In this document: positions 44,966 to 54,826 of the stretch, piece after piece
Position numbering within the stretch: the first letter of the stretch is position 1
Layout of the letters: the number at the start of each line of letters is the position of its first letter
Source of the DNA: Bacteroidales bacterium
GTDB lineage: Bacteria; Bacteroidota; Bacteroidia; Bacteroidales; UBA932
Assembly (NCBI GenBank): GCA_009774765.1
Contig: VSOK01000009.1
Location: 1-64,000, forward strand
Direction of reading: 5' to 3'
Length of the DNA stretch: 64,000 nucleotides
Notes under the pieces: model-generated
Seen by the model: the letters and a program-made list of their open reading frames with translations, nothing else
Databases searched by the model: none
What the model was told of the DNA's origin: nothing
Position numbers and translations under genes: made by a program

Positions 44966-45824
44966 AATATTGACCATAGTGCTGGTTTCGGTCAGTCTGC
45001 TTGTCATCTTGGCTGTGATTGTGCCGGTTTTCCTGCTCGACCAGTTCAGGATAGGGGGCAGGTCTATGGAGCCGACCCTGTATGCAGGAGACCATATCCT
45101 CGTGAACAAACTGCTGCACGGGGCGCGGATATACAGGACATACGACTTCACCGTGCCTGAGATGGAGTGCTTCCGTATGCCTGGGTTCAGGAAGGTGAGG
45201 CCCGGGGATGTTGTCGTATTCAACAATCCGGATGCCCATAAGGGAAAAGGCATCAGTTTCTGTATAAATGACGTATATGCCAAAAGATGCATAGGAGTTC
45301 CCGGAGATACCGTATCAATCGTAAACGGGTTCTATTCCAACCGCCGTGTCCCCGGTACTATAGGAAATGCAGAAAACCAGCAGGAACTTTCGGTTACTCC
45401 GGATTCTGTGCTCCGGAAACGGGGTGTTGTGATGAGGGCCGCTCAGTTTGCAGGAAACTATGGCAGGTGGACAATAAGGGATTTCGGTCCGTTGCGTATC
45501 CCTGCAAAAGGAGACGTGGTCAGGCTGACCACGGAAAACATTGGACTGTACAGTAAGGTCATACGCTACGAGACAGGTGTCAGGCCATCGGTGAAAGACG
45601 GAAAGGTATATATAGGCGACAGGCCTGCTGATGAATACGAGTTCATCCATGACTATTACTTCTTCGGTGGCGACAATGTGCCCGACTCGCGTGACAGCCG
45701 TTATTTCGGTCTCGTCCCGGACGAGTTCATAGTCGGAGTGGCTGCCAGGATTCTGTTCTCCCGTTCTGCCATCACCGGAAAGTTTGACCGGGGCAGGGTG
45801 TGGAAGAAAATCCCCGGCGCATAA
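44949..45824 (+). CDS. lepB: Signal peptidase I (S26 family), accessory copy
   Basis: 291-residue type I signal peptidase. One N-terminal membrane helix (residues 7-30), catalytic Ser39 in GGRSMEPTL, general base Lys112 in YAKRCIGVPGD, and the box E motif GDNVPDSRDSRYFGLVP near the C-terminus, so the Ser-Lys dyad is complete. A basic tail, FDRGRVWKKIPGA, follows. The gene starts inside the end of the TPR remnant (17-nt overlap). Placement at the end of the peptide/propeller locus suggests it processes those secreted peptides, though it could serve general secretion. Confidence 0.9.
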   Translation: MERITKILTIVLVSVSLLVILAVIVPVFLLDQFRIGGRSMEPTLYAGDHILVNKLLHGARIYRTYDFTVPEMECFRMPGFRKVRPGDVVVFNNPDAHKGKGISFCINDVYAKRCIGVPGDTVSIVNGFYSNRRVPGTIGNAENQQELSVTPDSVLRKRGVVMRAAQFAGNYGRWTIRDFGPLRIPAKGDVVRLTTENIGLYSKVIRYETGVRPSVKDGKVYIGDRPADEYEFIHDYYFFGGDNVPDSRDSRYFGLVPDEFIVGVAARILFSRSAITGKFDRGRVWKKIPGA

Positions 45825-45873
45825 TTTACCATTAAATGAGACTGTTATGTTCGGAGTAAATCCGTAAAAAGAT

Positions 45874-45881
45874 TATATTTG
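45874..45881 (+). promoter_or_regulatory. Possible -7 box before the efflux operon
   Basis: TATATTTG ends 4 bases before the tolC-like ATG at 45886. If used, the transcript would be almost leaderless. No TTTG box at proper spacing was found, so chance occurrence is possible. Confidence 0.25.
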
Positions 45882-45885
45882 TAGA

Positions 45886-47385
45886 ATGAGAGGTATTTTT
45901 ACCCGGCGGTTTTCCGCCTTGTTTATATTCACGGCTGTGTCCTTGTCCGCTGCAGGGCAGGATATGGGCCTGGCGACACGCATGAGCCTTGATGAAGTGA
46001 TTGATTCCGCGCGAATGCGTTCGGTGTCGGCTTTGTCCGCCAAGGCTTCTTTTGTTTCAAGTTATTGGGCTTACCGTTCATATAGGGCCAGCCGCCTTCC
46101 TTCGCTGAATTTCTACGGCACCCTCGCTTCGTTTGACCGTTCGCTGCGCCTGCTCCAGAACTACGAGACGGGCGAGATGGTGTATACGAGCAACTACAAC
46201 ATGCAGAACAAGCTCGGACTGTCGATAAAGCAGAACATCACGTTCACCGGAGGTACGCTTTCCCTGTATTCCGACCTGTCGCGTATCGACCAGTTCGGCG
46301 GCAATGCCGGCAACACCTACTATGCCCAACCTGTAACGCTCTACTATGAGCAGCCGCTCCTTGCCTATAACCGCTTCAAGTGGGAGAAGAAGATTTCCCC
46401 TAAGGAGTATGAGAGGGCCAAACGCACATATATGGAGTCGATGGAGTCTGTGACCATCCGTGCCGTGAAGTACTATTTCGACCTGATGAAGGCGAAGCTG
46501 AACCATGAGACGGCCCGGTCCAACTATTCCAATACGAAGCAGATGTGTTCCGTGGCAGCCGAGCGTATGACTCTCGGAAGCGTGACCCGTGACGAATATC
46601 TGCAGCTTGAACTGAGGATGCTCAATGACAGCATTTCCATCAATGAGACTGCAATCCGTGTGAAGGAGGCGCAGATGACCCTCAATTCCCTGCTGGGTTA
46701 TGGTGAGGAGTTTGAGATTGAGCCTGAGGTTACGGAAAGGCTTCCGGATGTGTGGATGGACTATGACCTTGTGCTGTCCAAGGCGATGGACAATTCTTCC
46801 TTTCTTTTGGGCAATGAGATAAAGATGCTTAATGCCGAGTCTGATATTGCCAGGGCAAAAGCCAACCGCGGCGCTTCCGTCTCCCTTAACGCCAGGTTCG
46901 GTCTGAGCAATTCCAATGAAAAGTTCCGCGAGACCTACAAGGGGCTTCTCGACCAGGAGGTGGTGGGCATTACGTTTTCCATCCCGATCTTTGACTGGGG
47001 ATTAGGCAAGGGGCGTGTGAAAAATGCCCAGGCAAAGGCGGCAGTTGTCAAGGCTGAGGTAGCGCAGGCGGAGCAGGACTATCGGCGCAGCATATATACG
47101 GCAGTGGGGCAGTTCAACAACCAGAGGCAGCAGTGTATGGTGTCCGAGCGTGCCAGCCGTATCGCCCGGGAACGTTATTCTCTGATGATGGAAAAGTTCC
47201 GCAGCGGAAAGGCCTCTGTTACAGATCTCAATACTGCACAGAGCGAGAATGATTCGGCCGTGAGCCGGTATGTTACTGACCTGAGCAATTTCTGGAACTA
47301 CTATTATACGCTCAGACAACTTACACTGTATGATTTCATCCGGAACAGGAATCTGGATGTGGATTTCCTCGAACTTATTAAATGA
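45886..47385 (+). CDS. TolC family outer membrane efflux protein
   Basis: 499-residue outer membrane factor. Signal peptide MRGIFTRRFSALFIFTAVSLSAAG. Two related halves with long helices, typical of TolC: SLNEV-like opening (MSLDEVIDSARMRSVSALSAKA), KYYFDLMKAKLNHETARSNY, and later NAESDIARAKANRGASVSLNARFGLSN and FSIPIFDWGLGKGRVKNAQAK, the usual site of the second-half strand. First gene of a four-gene efflux operon, 61 nt after the signal peptidase gene. Confidence 0.9.
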   Translation: MRGIFTRRFSALFIFTAVSLSAAGQDMGLATRMSLDEVIDSARMRSVSALSAKASFVSSYWAYRSYRASRLPSLNFYGTLASFDRSLRLLQNYETGEMVYTSNYNMQNKLGLSIKQNITFTGGTLSLYSDLSRIDQFGGNAGNTYYAQPVTLYYEQPLLAYNRFKWEKKISPKEYERAKRTYMESMESVTIRAVKYYFDLMKAKLNHETARSNYSNTKQMCSVAAERMTLGSVTRDEYLQLELRMLNDSISINETAIRVKEAQMTLNSLLGYGEEFEIEPEVTERLPDVWMDYDLVLSKAMDNSSFLLGNEIKMLNAESDIARAKANRGASVSLNARFGLSNSNEKFRETYKGLLDQEVVGITFSIPIFDWGLGKGRVKNAQAKAAVVKAEVAQAEQDYRRSIYTAVGQFNNQRQQCMVSERASRIARERYSLMMEKFRSGKASVTDLNTAQSENDSAVSRYVTDLSNFWNYYYTLRQLTLYDFIRNRNLDVDFLELIK

Positions 47386-47398
47386 TAATGATACTGTT

Positions 47399-48478
47399 AT
47401 GGATGTCAGAAGGATGATTATGGGTGCGGCGGTACTTGCCGTGATATTGGCGGGATGCAAAGGAAAGACTGCCGGTGACGAAGGACGTGACGGAAAACTG
47501 CAATATACTCCTGAGGTAAATAAGGTTGAGGTCGTGGAACTGAAACGCTGCGACTTTATGAGACAATTGATAGCCAACGGAAAACTTTCGGCGTCACTTA
47601 AAAGTGCGCTTTCGTTCAATACTTCCGGCGTGGTGTCGGAACTTTATGTGTCGGACGGACAGTCCGTCAGGGCCGGAGACGTGCTTGCAAGGCTGGATCC
47701 GATGGAGAAGAAACTTGCCCTGGAGTCTGCCGGAATTGCTCTTGAGAAGGCTGAGATTGATTTCTATGACGTACTTGCAGGTCAGGGTTACCGGGCTAAG
47801 GATACCTTGTCGGTGCCTGCCGATGTGCTTAAGATGGCAAAGATGCGTTCAGGATACAGGTCTGCCTTGAACAGTTACGAGAGGTCTTCCTTGGATTTCG
47901 GGAGGACAGTGCTCAAGGCTCCTTTTTCCGGAAAGGTGGCTGATGTGAAGTTCAGGAAATATGATAATGTGTCCTCAGGTGCATTCTGTACGCTTATCGA
48001 TGACAGCAGGCTTGATGTCGATTTTTCTGTCCTGGAGTCGGAATACCATTTCCTGAAGACTGGTCTTGAAGTATCCGTGACTCCTTTTACAGGGGATGGG
48101 AAGGTCCTGAAAGGCAGTATCACTGAAATTAATCCGACGGTGGACAAGCATGGACTTGTGGCAGTGCGTGCAAGGGTCTATAATGACGGAAGCCTTATTG
48201 ACGGGATGAACGTCAAGGTGATTGTCGGCAGGACGGTTCAAGATGTGCTTGTCGTTCCGAAGAGCAGCGTTGTCATAAGGGACAATCAGGAGGTGCTTTT
48301 CAGATACAGGGACGGGAAGGCGATGTGGACATACGTCCATGTCCTGATGTCCAACAGCAGCAGTCATGTCGTAACTGCCAATATGGACCGCGGTGCGGAA
48401 CTGGATGAAGGTGATATGATCATCGTTTCCGGCAATCTCAACCTCGGTGACGGTTCTTCTGTCCAAATAACGGAATAG
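47399..48478 (+). CDS. RND efflux membrane fusion protein
   Basis: 359 residues from the ATG at 47399, giving a lipoprotein signal (MDVRRMIMGAAVLAVILAGC). HlyD/AcrA-like order: lipoyl half (SGVVSELYVSDGQSVRAGDVLARLDP), short helical hairpin (ALESAGIALEKAEIDFYDVL), second lipoyl half (VLKAPFSGKVADVKFRKYDNV), beta barrel and membrane-proximal domain (VLVVPKSSVVIRDNQEVLF). It links the RND pump to the TolC partner. It starts 13 nt after the upstream stop and ends 2 nt before the first RND gene. Confidence 0.9.
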   Translation: MDVRRMIMGAAVLAVILAGCKGKTAGDEGRDGKLQYTPEVNKVEVVELKRCDFMRQLIANGKLSASLKSALSFNTSGVVSELYVSDGQSVRAGDVLARLDPMEKKLALESAGIALEKAEIDFYDVLAGQGYRAKDTLSVPADVLKMAKMRSGYRSALNSYERSSLDFGRTVLKAPFSGKVADVKFRKYDNVSSGAFCTLIDDSRLDVDFSVLESEYHFLKTGLEVSVTPFTGDGKVLKGSITEINPTVDKHGLVAVRARVYNDGSLIDGMNVKVIVGRTVQDVLVVPKSSVVIRDNQEVLFRYRDGKAMWTYVHVLMSNSSSHVVTANMDRGAELDEGDMIIVSGNLNLGDGSSVQITE

Positions 48479-48480
48479 CT

Positions 48481-51400
48481 ATGCTGAACAGACTGATAGA
48501 CCGGCCGATAAGCGTCACTATGGGCCTGCTTGTGGTGCTTGTGCTTGGAGTGACAGCAATGCGTATGCTCCCTATATCACTGATTCCTGATGTGGATGTG
48601 CCTTATATTACCGTTCAGGTGGCGGCTCCGAACCTTTCTGCAAGAGAGATTGACGAGTCTGTTGTCAAGCCTCTCCGCCAGCAGCTGATTCAGGTCGGAT
48701 TTCTGGAGGATATAGTGACGGAGGCCAAGGACGGCAGCGGTACCATCGGCCTTGCGTTTTCCCCTGGTGCGGATATGGACTACCTCTTTATCGAAGTCAA
48801 TGAGAAGATAGACAGGAGCATGTCGTCTCTGCGCGGCATAGAGAGGCCCAAGGTGCTTAAGTCCGGAGCCACGGATATTCCAGCCTTTTATCTGAATGTC
48901 ACACTGAAGGATAATCTGCCTCTGCCCGACGAGACAGACCGTGAGCTTTTTCCGGTGTCCCAGGTTTTTCTGGACATGAGCAACTTTGTTTCCGATGTGC
49001 TGGCGAAGAGGATAGAGCAGCTGAAAGAAGTTGCAATGGTTGATATAAGCGGTTCCGTACGTTCAGAACTTCTTATAATTCCGGACGCTGATGCCCTTAA
49101 GCGTCTCGGACTTTCCGAATCCTCTTTTGAAAGTCTTATAAAGGCGGCTGACATACGTCTCGGAAGCCTTACGATAAGGGACGGTGAATACCGCTATAAT
49201 GTGAAGTTCCGTTCTTTTGCTTCCGGCAAGTCAGATATAGAGAACCTTTATCTTGAAGTGGGAGGGAAGATATTGCAGGTCAAGGATATCGCCCGTGTTA
49301 TAGAACATCCTTCCAAGAGGGTAGGGCTTGTGATGTCTGACGGGAAGGATGCGGTTACCATGGCAGTGATAAAGCAGAGCGATGCCAAGATGGCGGACCT
49401 TAAGAAGGCCATAGGCCGCCTGATGCGCCAGTTCAAGAGGGATTATCCTGAGATGGAGTTCAAGGTGACGAGGGACCAGACCGAACTTCTGGAGTATTCC
49501 ATTAACAATCTGCTTCAGAATATCGTGGTCGGCATTCTCCTGGCATGTCTTGTCATTTTCCTTTTTATGAAGGATTTCCGCTCGCCTATGCTTGTTGTCT
49601 TCACCATCCCGACTGCGCTGATTTTCTCGATGCTTGTGTTCTATCTCATCGGTCTTACAATCAATATCATCTCCCTTTCCGGCCTGGTGCTCGGAGTGGG
49701 TATGATGGTGGACAATACAATAGTGTTGATTGACAATATCACTGCAAGGTGGCAGAGAGGTGACTCCTTGCGCCGTGCGGTCGTGAAGGGAACATCTGAG
49801 GTGCTTGCCCCTATGCTGAGTTCGATGCTTACTACCTGCGCCGTGTTCATCCCTCTGATTTTCATGAGCGGAATCGCCGGGGCGATGTTCTATGACCAGG
49901 CTATGGCGATTGCGATAGTCCTGTCTACTTCATACATAGTCACGGCGACTGTCGTGCCGGTCTACTATTGGTGGTGGTACCGCAAGTCAGACTCTTTTGT
50001 GCCTAACCGCTTCCTTGAGCGTCTGTCATCCGGCAACCTTACGTTCCTGTATGAGCGAGGTGTGGAATGGCTCGTCAGGAAAAGGTGGATATGCTGGAGC
50101 CTCTTTGCAGTCTCAATGGCAGGCATAGTGCTCTGTTTTTCATATATGCCCAAAGAGAAACTTCCTGAAGTTACCTATACGGATACTCTGCTGAAAGTCA
50201 ACTGGAATGACCATATCTCTCTGGAACAGAACACTGAGCGTGTAAAGGAACTTGAAGAGGCAGTCAAGGACCTTACTTCTCAGGTCACATCTATGGTGGG
50301 TATGCAGCAGTTTGTCCTCGGCCACAGCGGAGACCCGTCCGTATCGGAGGCTTCGGTCTATCTCAAGGCTTCCGATGCCGGTATGCTTGCCGAACTGAAG
50401 TCTATTATATCCGACTTCCTTTACAGGAAATATCCGCATAGCATCCATTCTTTCGAGTCCTCCGGAAACATATTCGATATGGTGTTTGCTTCAAAGGATG
50501 CAGAACTTGTCGCCCGTTTCCGTCCGGTGTCGCGTCCAGAACTTGATGTGGAACTGCTCGGAGGGCTTACTTCCGACCTTGCAGAAGGGCTGCCTTATCT
50601 GGACATACCGTCCGTCCCTCTCAAGACAGACGTCCTTTATGTGGCTGACCCTGAGATTATGGCTTTGTACGGAGCTACCTATCCGCAGCTTGTCAGCGTG
50701 CTCAGGAATGCACTGAATGAGAACGAACTTTTCAGCATCGTGCAGGGTGACAAGACTTTGCCGGTTGTCATGGGCGTTGACACGAGGGATATTGATGATA
50801 TTGTGCAGAACACTTTTCTGCGTCGTGACGGTGTGGACCTTCCTGTCGGTGCCTTTATGCGCCAGACCTACGAAGAGGACCTCAAGAGCATTGTCTCAGG
50901 GGCCGAGGGCAACTATTATCCTCTGCCTCTTGACCTTCCTGACAGCAAGGTTGCCGATGTTATGGATGACATCAGGACTATAACCGAAGACAACGGGGAC
51001 TTCGAAGTCAGTTTCAGCGGTGCGTATTTCGGCAACAGGAAGATGATAGGGGAGCTTATCCTTGTGCTTCTTGTGGCTATAGTCCTTCTGTATCTCATTC
51101 TTGCTTCGCAGTTCGAGTCGCTTGTTCAGCCGCTTATAATCCTGTCGGAAATAGTAATAGACATCTTCGCATCCCTTGTCGTACTCTGGATCTGCGGTGC
51201 ATCTGTCAACCTGATGTCCATGATAGGCCTTGTGGTCGTGTGCGGTATAGTCATCAATGACTCGATACTCAAGATAGACACTATAAACAGGCTGCGGAAG
51301 TCAGGCACAGGACTGTACCATGCCATCCTTGTCGGAGGTCACAGGCGTTTCAAGGCCATTGTCATGACTTCATTGACGACAATCCTTGCCGTATGCCCTT

Positions 51401-51540
51401 TCCTGTCACGAGGGAATATGGGCGATGACCTCCAGTATCCTATGTCTCTGGTGATTATAGCAGGTATGGTTGTCGGCACTGCTGTCAGCCTTTTCTTCGT
51501 ACCTGTCATATATTTCGAAATCTACAGGAAAAGAAAATGA
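48481..51540 (+). CDS. RND family efflux transporter, first of two
   Basis: 1019-residue inner membrane RND pump of the AcrB/HAE-1 type. The N-terminus MLNRLIDRPISVTMGLLVVLVLG, then PDVDVPYITVQVAAPNLSAREIDESV, is standard. Twelve membrane helices in two sets. The helix 4 proton relay reads MMVDNTIVLIDN with one acidic residue, Asp411. The second half has the LYLILASQFESLVQP motif and the MSMIGLVVVCGIVINDSILKID segment. Export driven by proton motive force; substrate unknown. Overlaps the next RND gene by ATGA. Confidence 0.92.
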   Translation: MLNRLIDRPISVTMGLLVVLVLGVTAMRMLPISLIPDVDVPYITVQVAAPNLSAREIDESVVKPLRQQLIQVGFLEDIVTEAKDGSGTIGLAFSPGADMDYLFIEVNEKIDRSMSSLRGIERPKVLKSGATDIPAFYLNVTLKDNLPLPDETDRELFPVSQVFLDMSNFVSDVLAKRIEQLKEVAMVDISGSVRSELLIIPDADALKRLGLSESSFESLIKAADIRLGSLTIRDGEYRYNVKFRSFASGKSDIENLYLEVGGKILQVKDIARVIEHPSKRVGLVMSDGKDAVTMAVIKQSDAKMADLKKAIGRLMRQFKRDYPEMEFKVTRDQTELLEYSINNLLQNIVVGILLACLVIFLFMKDFRSPMLVVFTIPTALIFSMLVFYLIGLTINIISLSGLVLGVGMMVDNTIVLIDNITARWQRGDSLRRAVVKGTSEVLAPMLSSMLTTCAVFIPLIFMSGIAGAMFYDQAMAIAIVLSTSYIVTATVVPVYYWWWYRKSDSFVPNRFLERLSSGNLTFLYERGVEWLVRKRWICWSLFAVSMAGIVLCFSYMPKEKLPEVTYTDTLLKVNWNDHISLEQNTERVKELEEAVKDLTSQVTSMVGMQQFVLGHSGDPSVSEASVYLKASDAGMLAELKSIISDFLYRKYPHSIHSFESSGNIFDMVFASKDAELVARFRPVSRPELDVELLGGLTSDLAEGLPYLDIPSVPLKTDVLYVADPEIMALYGATYPQLVSVLRNALNENELFSIVQGDKTLPVVMGVDTRDIDDIVQNTFLRRDGVDLPVGAFMRQTYEEDLKSIVSGAEGNYYPLPLDLPDSKVADVMDDIRTITEDNGDFEVSFSGAYFGNRKMIGELILVLLVAIVLLYLILASQFESLVQPLIILSEIVIDIFASLVVLWICGASVNLMSMIGLVVVCGIVINDSILKIDTINRLRKSGTGLYHAILVGGHRRFKAIVMTSLTTILAVCPFLSRGNMGDDLQYPMSLVIIAGMVVGTAVSLFFVPVIYFEIYRKRK

Positions 51541-54500
51541 AAGGCAGGGAAGGCATATGGATTCCGACTTTTTCGGTACTTCTGCTCACGGCGGTGATAG
51601 CATTTCTTGGTGTGGTTTCCATCCCGATGCTCAATGTCCGCTATTCTCCGGAGTCTACGGGCAACTCAATCAACGTATCGTTTTCCTGGAACGGAGCGTC
51701 CCCGCGTATTATGGAGTCGGAGGTGACTTCGAAGATTGAGGGTGTACTTTCCGGAATAAAGTCCAACAGCGGCATCAGTTCTACGTCCAATAGGGACAAT
51801 GGTAGTGTGCGTGTCAGTTTCAGAAAAGGTACCGACATGGCTGCAGCACGTTTCGAGGTGGCGTCCCGTATCAGAAATCTCTATCCGAAGCTTCCGGACG
51901 GTGTGAGCTATCCGTCCATTTCGCTCGGTACGCGCGGGACAGGAGGGACAACGGCTGTGACTTTTGTACTCAAGTCAGAACTCCCTTCCAAGGAAATCGA
52001 AAAATTCGTTACGGCAAGGCTGATGACTCCGCTTTCAAGAATAGACGGAGTGGAGAAAGTCTCGTTCTGGGGAGCCTCCCCTTTCGAATGGGTTGTCACT
52101 TTTGACCGCCAGAAGGCTGATGCCGTCGGCATAGATGCAGCTGCCATAGCATCTGCATTCAAATCGTATTTCAATACTGAAATGATAGGCCTGGCCAATA
52201 CGGACGAAGGTGTGGTCAGTGTCAGGTTGGCAAGCATGTCCGGAGATGACTTCGGGGCAATTCCTGTTGTCAACAGGAACGGCCGTGTGGTCTATCTCGG
52301 GGAGATTGCGGACTTCCGCTACCAGGAGTCGCAGCCGCGTTCCTATCACAGGATAAACGGTCTGAACACCATAAGCCTGTCGGTGTCTGTGGAGCCTGAT
52401 ACCAATCTGCTTCGGCTCGCATCCGAAATCAGGGCCAAAATGAATGAACTGGAGGCGTCATTCCCGGAGGAGATAACCGTTTCTGTGAGCCGTGACGCTT
52501 CCGAATATATTTCCGAGGAACTTGACAAGATATATTTCAGGACACTGATGTGTGTCCTTATACTGCTTGTGTTCGTGTTCGCTGTCAGCCGTTCATGGAG
52601 ATACCTCCTGGTGATAACCCTCACTCTTGCGGCCAATATCCTTTCGGCGATAGTTCTCTACAATGTTTTTGATGTTGCAGTGCACATCTATACCCTTGCC
52701 GGCATTACGGTCTCTCTCGGTATAATCATCGATACGTCCATAGTGATGGCCGACCATTATTCGTATTACGGGAACCGCTCCGTTTTCCCTGCACTTTTCG
52801 GTGCCACAGCCACGACTGTCGGTGCTCTGTGCGTGATTCTCCTGTTGCCGGAACAGGACAGGAAGAACCTGACCGATTTCTCTCGGGTGATAATGATTAA
52901 CCTTACCGTCTCTATGGCGACAGCCTATTTTTTCATCCCTTCTCTCGTGGACCGCTTCCCGCTGAAGAAGACAGCCTATAGTCTTTCTATGAAAAGGCGC
53001 AGGAGGGTAGTGAGATGGAACCGTATCTATGAACGTTTCATCCTTATGGGGCTTCGCCGCAGATGGGTCTTTGTAGTCGCCCTTGTTGCAGCTTTCGGCA
53101 TACCGACCTGTCTGCTTCCGGACAGGATAGGATCTCCGGATCCTAATTCCATTCAGAAACTGTATAACAGGATAATGGAATGGAGACCGTATGCTGATAA
53201 CAGGAAGGAAGTTGACGGTATACTTGGCACTTCGTTCGCTATGTTCAATCAGGCTATGGACAAGTCGGATTTTTATCGTGAGCCCGGCCGGGAGTCCCTT
53301 CAGATAGATGCCGGAATGCCGGAAGGATGTACTGTGGGGCAGTTGAATGAGGTGGTCAGGAGTATGGAGAACTATCTCAGCATGTTCGACCAGATAGAAA
53401 GGTTTACGACAGATGTCAGAAGTTATGACAACGCATCCATATCGGTCTGGTTCAAGCCTGAATATGAGAACACATCCTTTCCTGCGCAGTTGAAAGCCAA
53501 TGTGATAACTATGGCAAGCAATTTCGGAGGTGCCACATGGCGTGTATACGGAGTCAATAACAATTATTTCAACAATAATGTCCTGTCGGACTACAAGGCC
53601 AATGTAATATCCCTGAAAGGATATAACTATGATGAACTGCTCGTTTATGCGGACACCCTGATGGATATCCTTTCTGCCAACCGCCGTGTCTCCGGACTGG
53701 AATTTGTGACCCCGTCCGGCCGTCTTCCTGTCAATGAGTACAATATGGCGTATGATTTCAGCAAGATGGCTGTCGCCGGTGTGAACCCATACAGGTATTA
53801 CAGCGAACTGTCCACTGTCCTGTACAGCCGGGGGCTTACGTCTGTAATGGAGGATGGCGAGATGACCTCCGTTGTGCTGAAATCCTCGGAGGCGGAAAGT
53901 TTCGACCTCTGGAATGTAGTGAACTCGCAGGTGAAGGTGGATTCAATATATGCCAAACTGTCGGAACTCGGTTCTGTGAAGAAAATGAGGACGGGCTTTC
54001 CTATAGTGAGGAACAACCAGTCATACGAAGTGAAGGTCGGGTTTGATTTCATAGGCTCGTATGAACTCTCCCGTTCTTTTATAGATAAGACTGTCAGGTA
54101 TATGAACAATGAGGTGCTCACGATGGGCTACAAGGCATCTACGCGCAAGGGCGGGGGATGGCTTTCCGGCAAGAAGAGCAAGTATGGCTGGCTCATCGTG
54201 CTTGTGATAGCCGTAATCTTCGTTACGTGCAGCATTATCTTCAACTCTCTCAGGCTTCCTCTTTCAATAATACTGATGATACCGGTTTCGTTCGTGGGAG
54301 TGTTCCTTATGTTCGGGCTGTCGGACTTTACTTTCGACCAGGGAGGTTTTGCCGCTTTTGTCATGCTCTGCGGGGTTGTCGTCAATGCCGGCATCTATCT
54401 GGTGGATACTTTCCGGAAAGACCTCAGCGGCCGCAGTGACGTGAGAAAATATATTCGTGCCTTCAACCACAAGATGAACCCCATTATGCTGACTGTGATA

Positions 54501-54650
54501 TCCACTGTTCTCGGTCTCGTGCCTTTCCTGTTCGACGGCCCGGAAGAAGTCTTCTGGTTTGCATTTGCGGTCGGTACCATCGCTGGAATGTTCTTCTCCC
54601 TCATCGCCCTGGTGGTCTGCCTTCCGGTCTTCTGCCTGAAAAAATTATAG
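51537..54650 (+). CDS. RND family efflux transporter, second of two
   Basis: 1037-residue RND protein, more divergent. N-terminus MKGREGIWIPTFSVLLLTAVIAFLG, then NVRYSPESTGNSINVSFSWNGASPRIMESEV. Helix 4 region VSLGIIIDTSIVMADHYSYYG has Asp399. The C-terminal half has ILMIPVSFVGVFLMFGLSDF and VMLCGVVVNAGIYLVDTFRKD. The start overlaps the previous stop by 4 nt. Two different RND subunits behind one fusion protein suggest a heteromeric pump of the MdtBC kind, which is inference. Confidence 0.9.
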   Translation: MKGREGIWIPTFSVLLLTAVIAFLGVVSIPMLNVRYSPESTGNSINVSFSWNGASPRIMESEVTSKIEGVLSGIKSNSGISSTSNRDNGSVRVSFRKGTDMAAARFEVASRIRNLYPKLPDGVSYPSISLGTRGTGGTTAVTFVLKSELPSKEIEKFVTARLMTPLSRIDGVEKVSFWGASPFEWVVTFDRQKADAVGIDAAAIASAFKSYFNTEMIGLANTDEGVVSVRLASMSGDDFGAIPVVNRNGRVVYLGEIADFRYQESQPRSYHRINGLNTISLSVSVEPDTNLLRLASEIRAKMNELEASFPEEITVSVSRDASEYISEELDKIYFRTLMCVLILLVFVFAVSRSWRYLLVITLTLAANILSAIVLYNVFDVAVHIYTLAGITVSLGIIIDTSIVMADHYSYYGNRSVFPALFGATATTVGALCVILLLPEQDRKNLTDFSRVIMINLTVSMATAYFFIPSLVDRFPLKKTAYSLSMKRRRRVVRWNRIYERFILMGLRRRWVFVVALVAAFGIPTCLLPDRIGSPDPNSIQKLYNRIMEWRPYADNRKEVDGILGTSFAMFNQAMDKSDFYREPGRESLQIDAGMPEGCTVGQLNEVVRSMENYLSMFDQIERFTTDVRSYDNASISVWFKPEYENTSFPAQLKANVITMASNFGGATWRVYGVNNNYFNNNVLSDYKANVISLKGYNYDELLVYADTLMDILSANRRVSGLEFVTPSGRLPVNEYNMAYDFSKMAVAGVNPYRYYSELSTVLYSRGLTSVMEDGEMTSVVLKSSEAESFDLWNVVNSQVKVDSIYAKLSELGSVKKMRTGFPIVRNNQSYEVKVGFDFIGSYELSRSFIDKTVRYMNNEVLTMGYKASTRKGGGWLSGKKSKYGWLIVLVIAVIFVTCSIIFNSLRLPLSIILMIPVSFVGVFLMFGLSDFTFDQGGFAAFVMLCGVVVNAGIYLVDTFRKDLSGRSDVRKYIRAFNHKMNPIMLTVISTVLGLVPFLFDGPEEVFWFAFAVGTIAGMFFSLIALVVCLPVFCLKKL

Positions 54651-54700
54651 TATATGGCTTGGGGACGAATCTTTCATTTTTATCGGCTGCTATGACATAA

Positions 54701-54822
54701 TTTTGCACATTGGGAAAAGAATGACACAAAATCAGGAAGTTGTTTAATTTTACTCATTGGAATTTTATAGTTATTTTTGAAAATAATTTCTAATTGCCAC
54801 AAATGTGTATTTTGGCACATTG
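54701..54822 (+). repeat. Two TTTTG(G)CACATTG direct repeats upstream of HTCS2
   Basis: TTTTGCACATTG at 54701-54712 and TTTTGGCACATTG at 54810-54822, about 110 bases apart, flank the 54651-54826 intergenic region; the second ends 4 bases before the ATG at 54827. Possible binding sites of the HTCS or another regulator. A TAATTTTG box at 54698-54705 overlaps the first. Confidence 0.35.
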
Positions 54823-54826
54823 TACT

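Noticed and set aside
54794..54826. Upstream ATG as start of the second HTCS
   Set aside because: The ATG at 54827 starts a proper signal peptide; the 11 codons before it do not resemble one.
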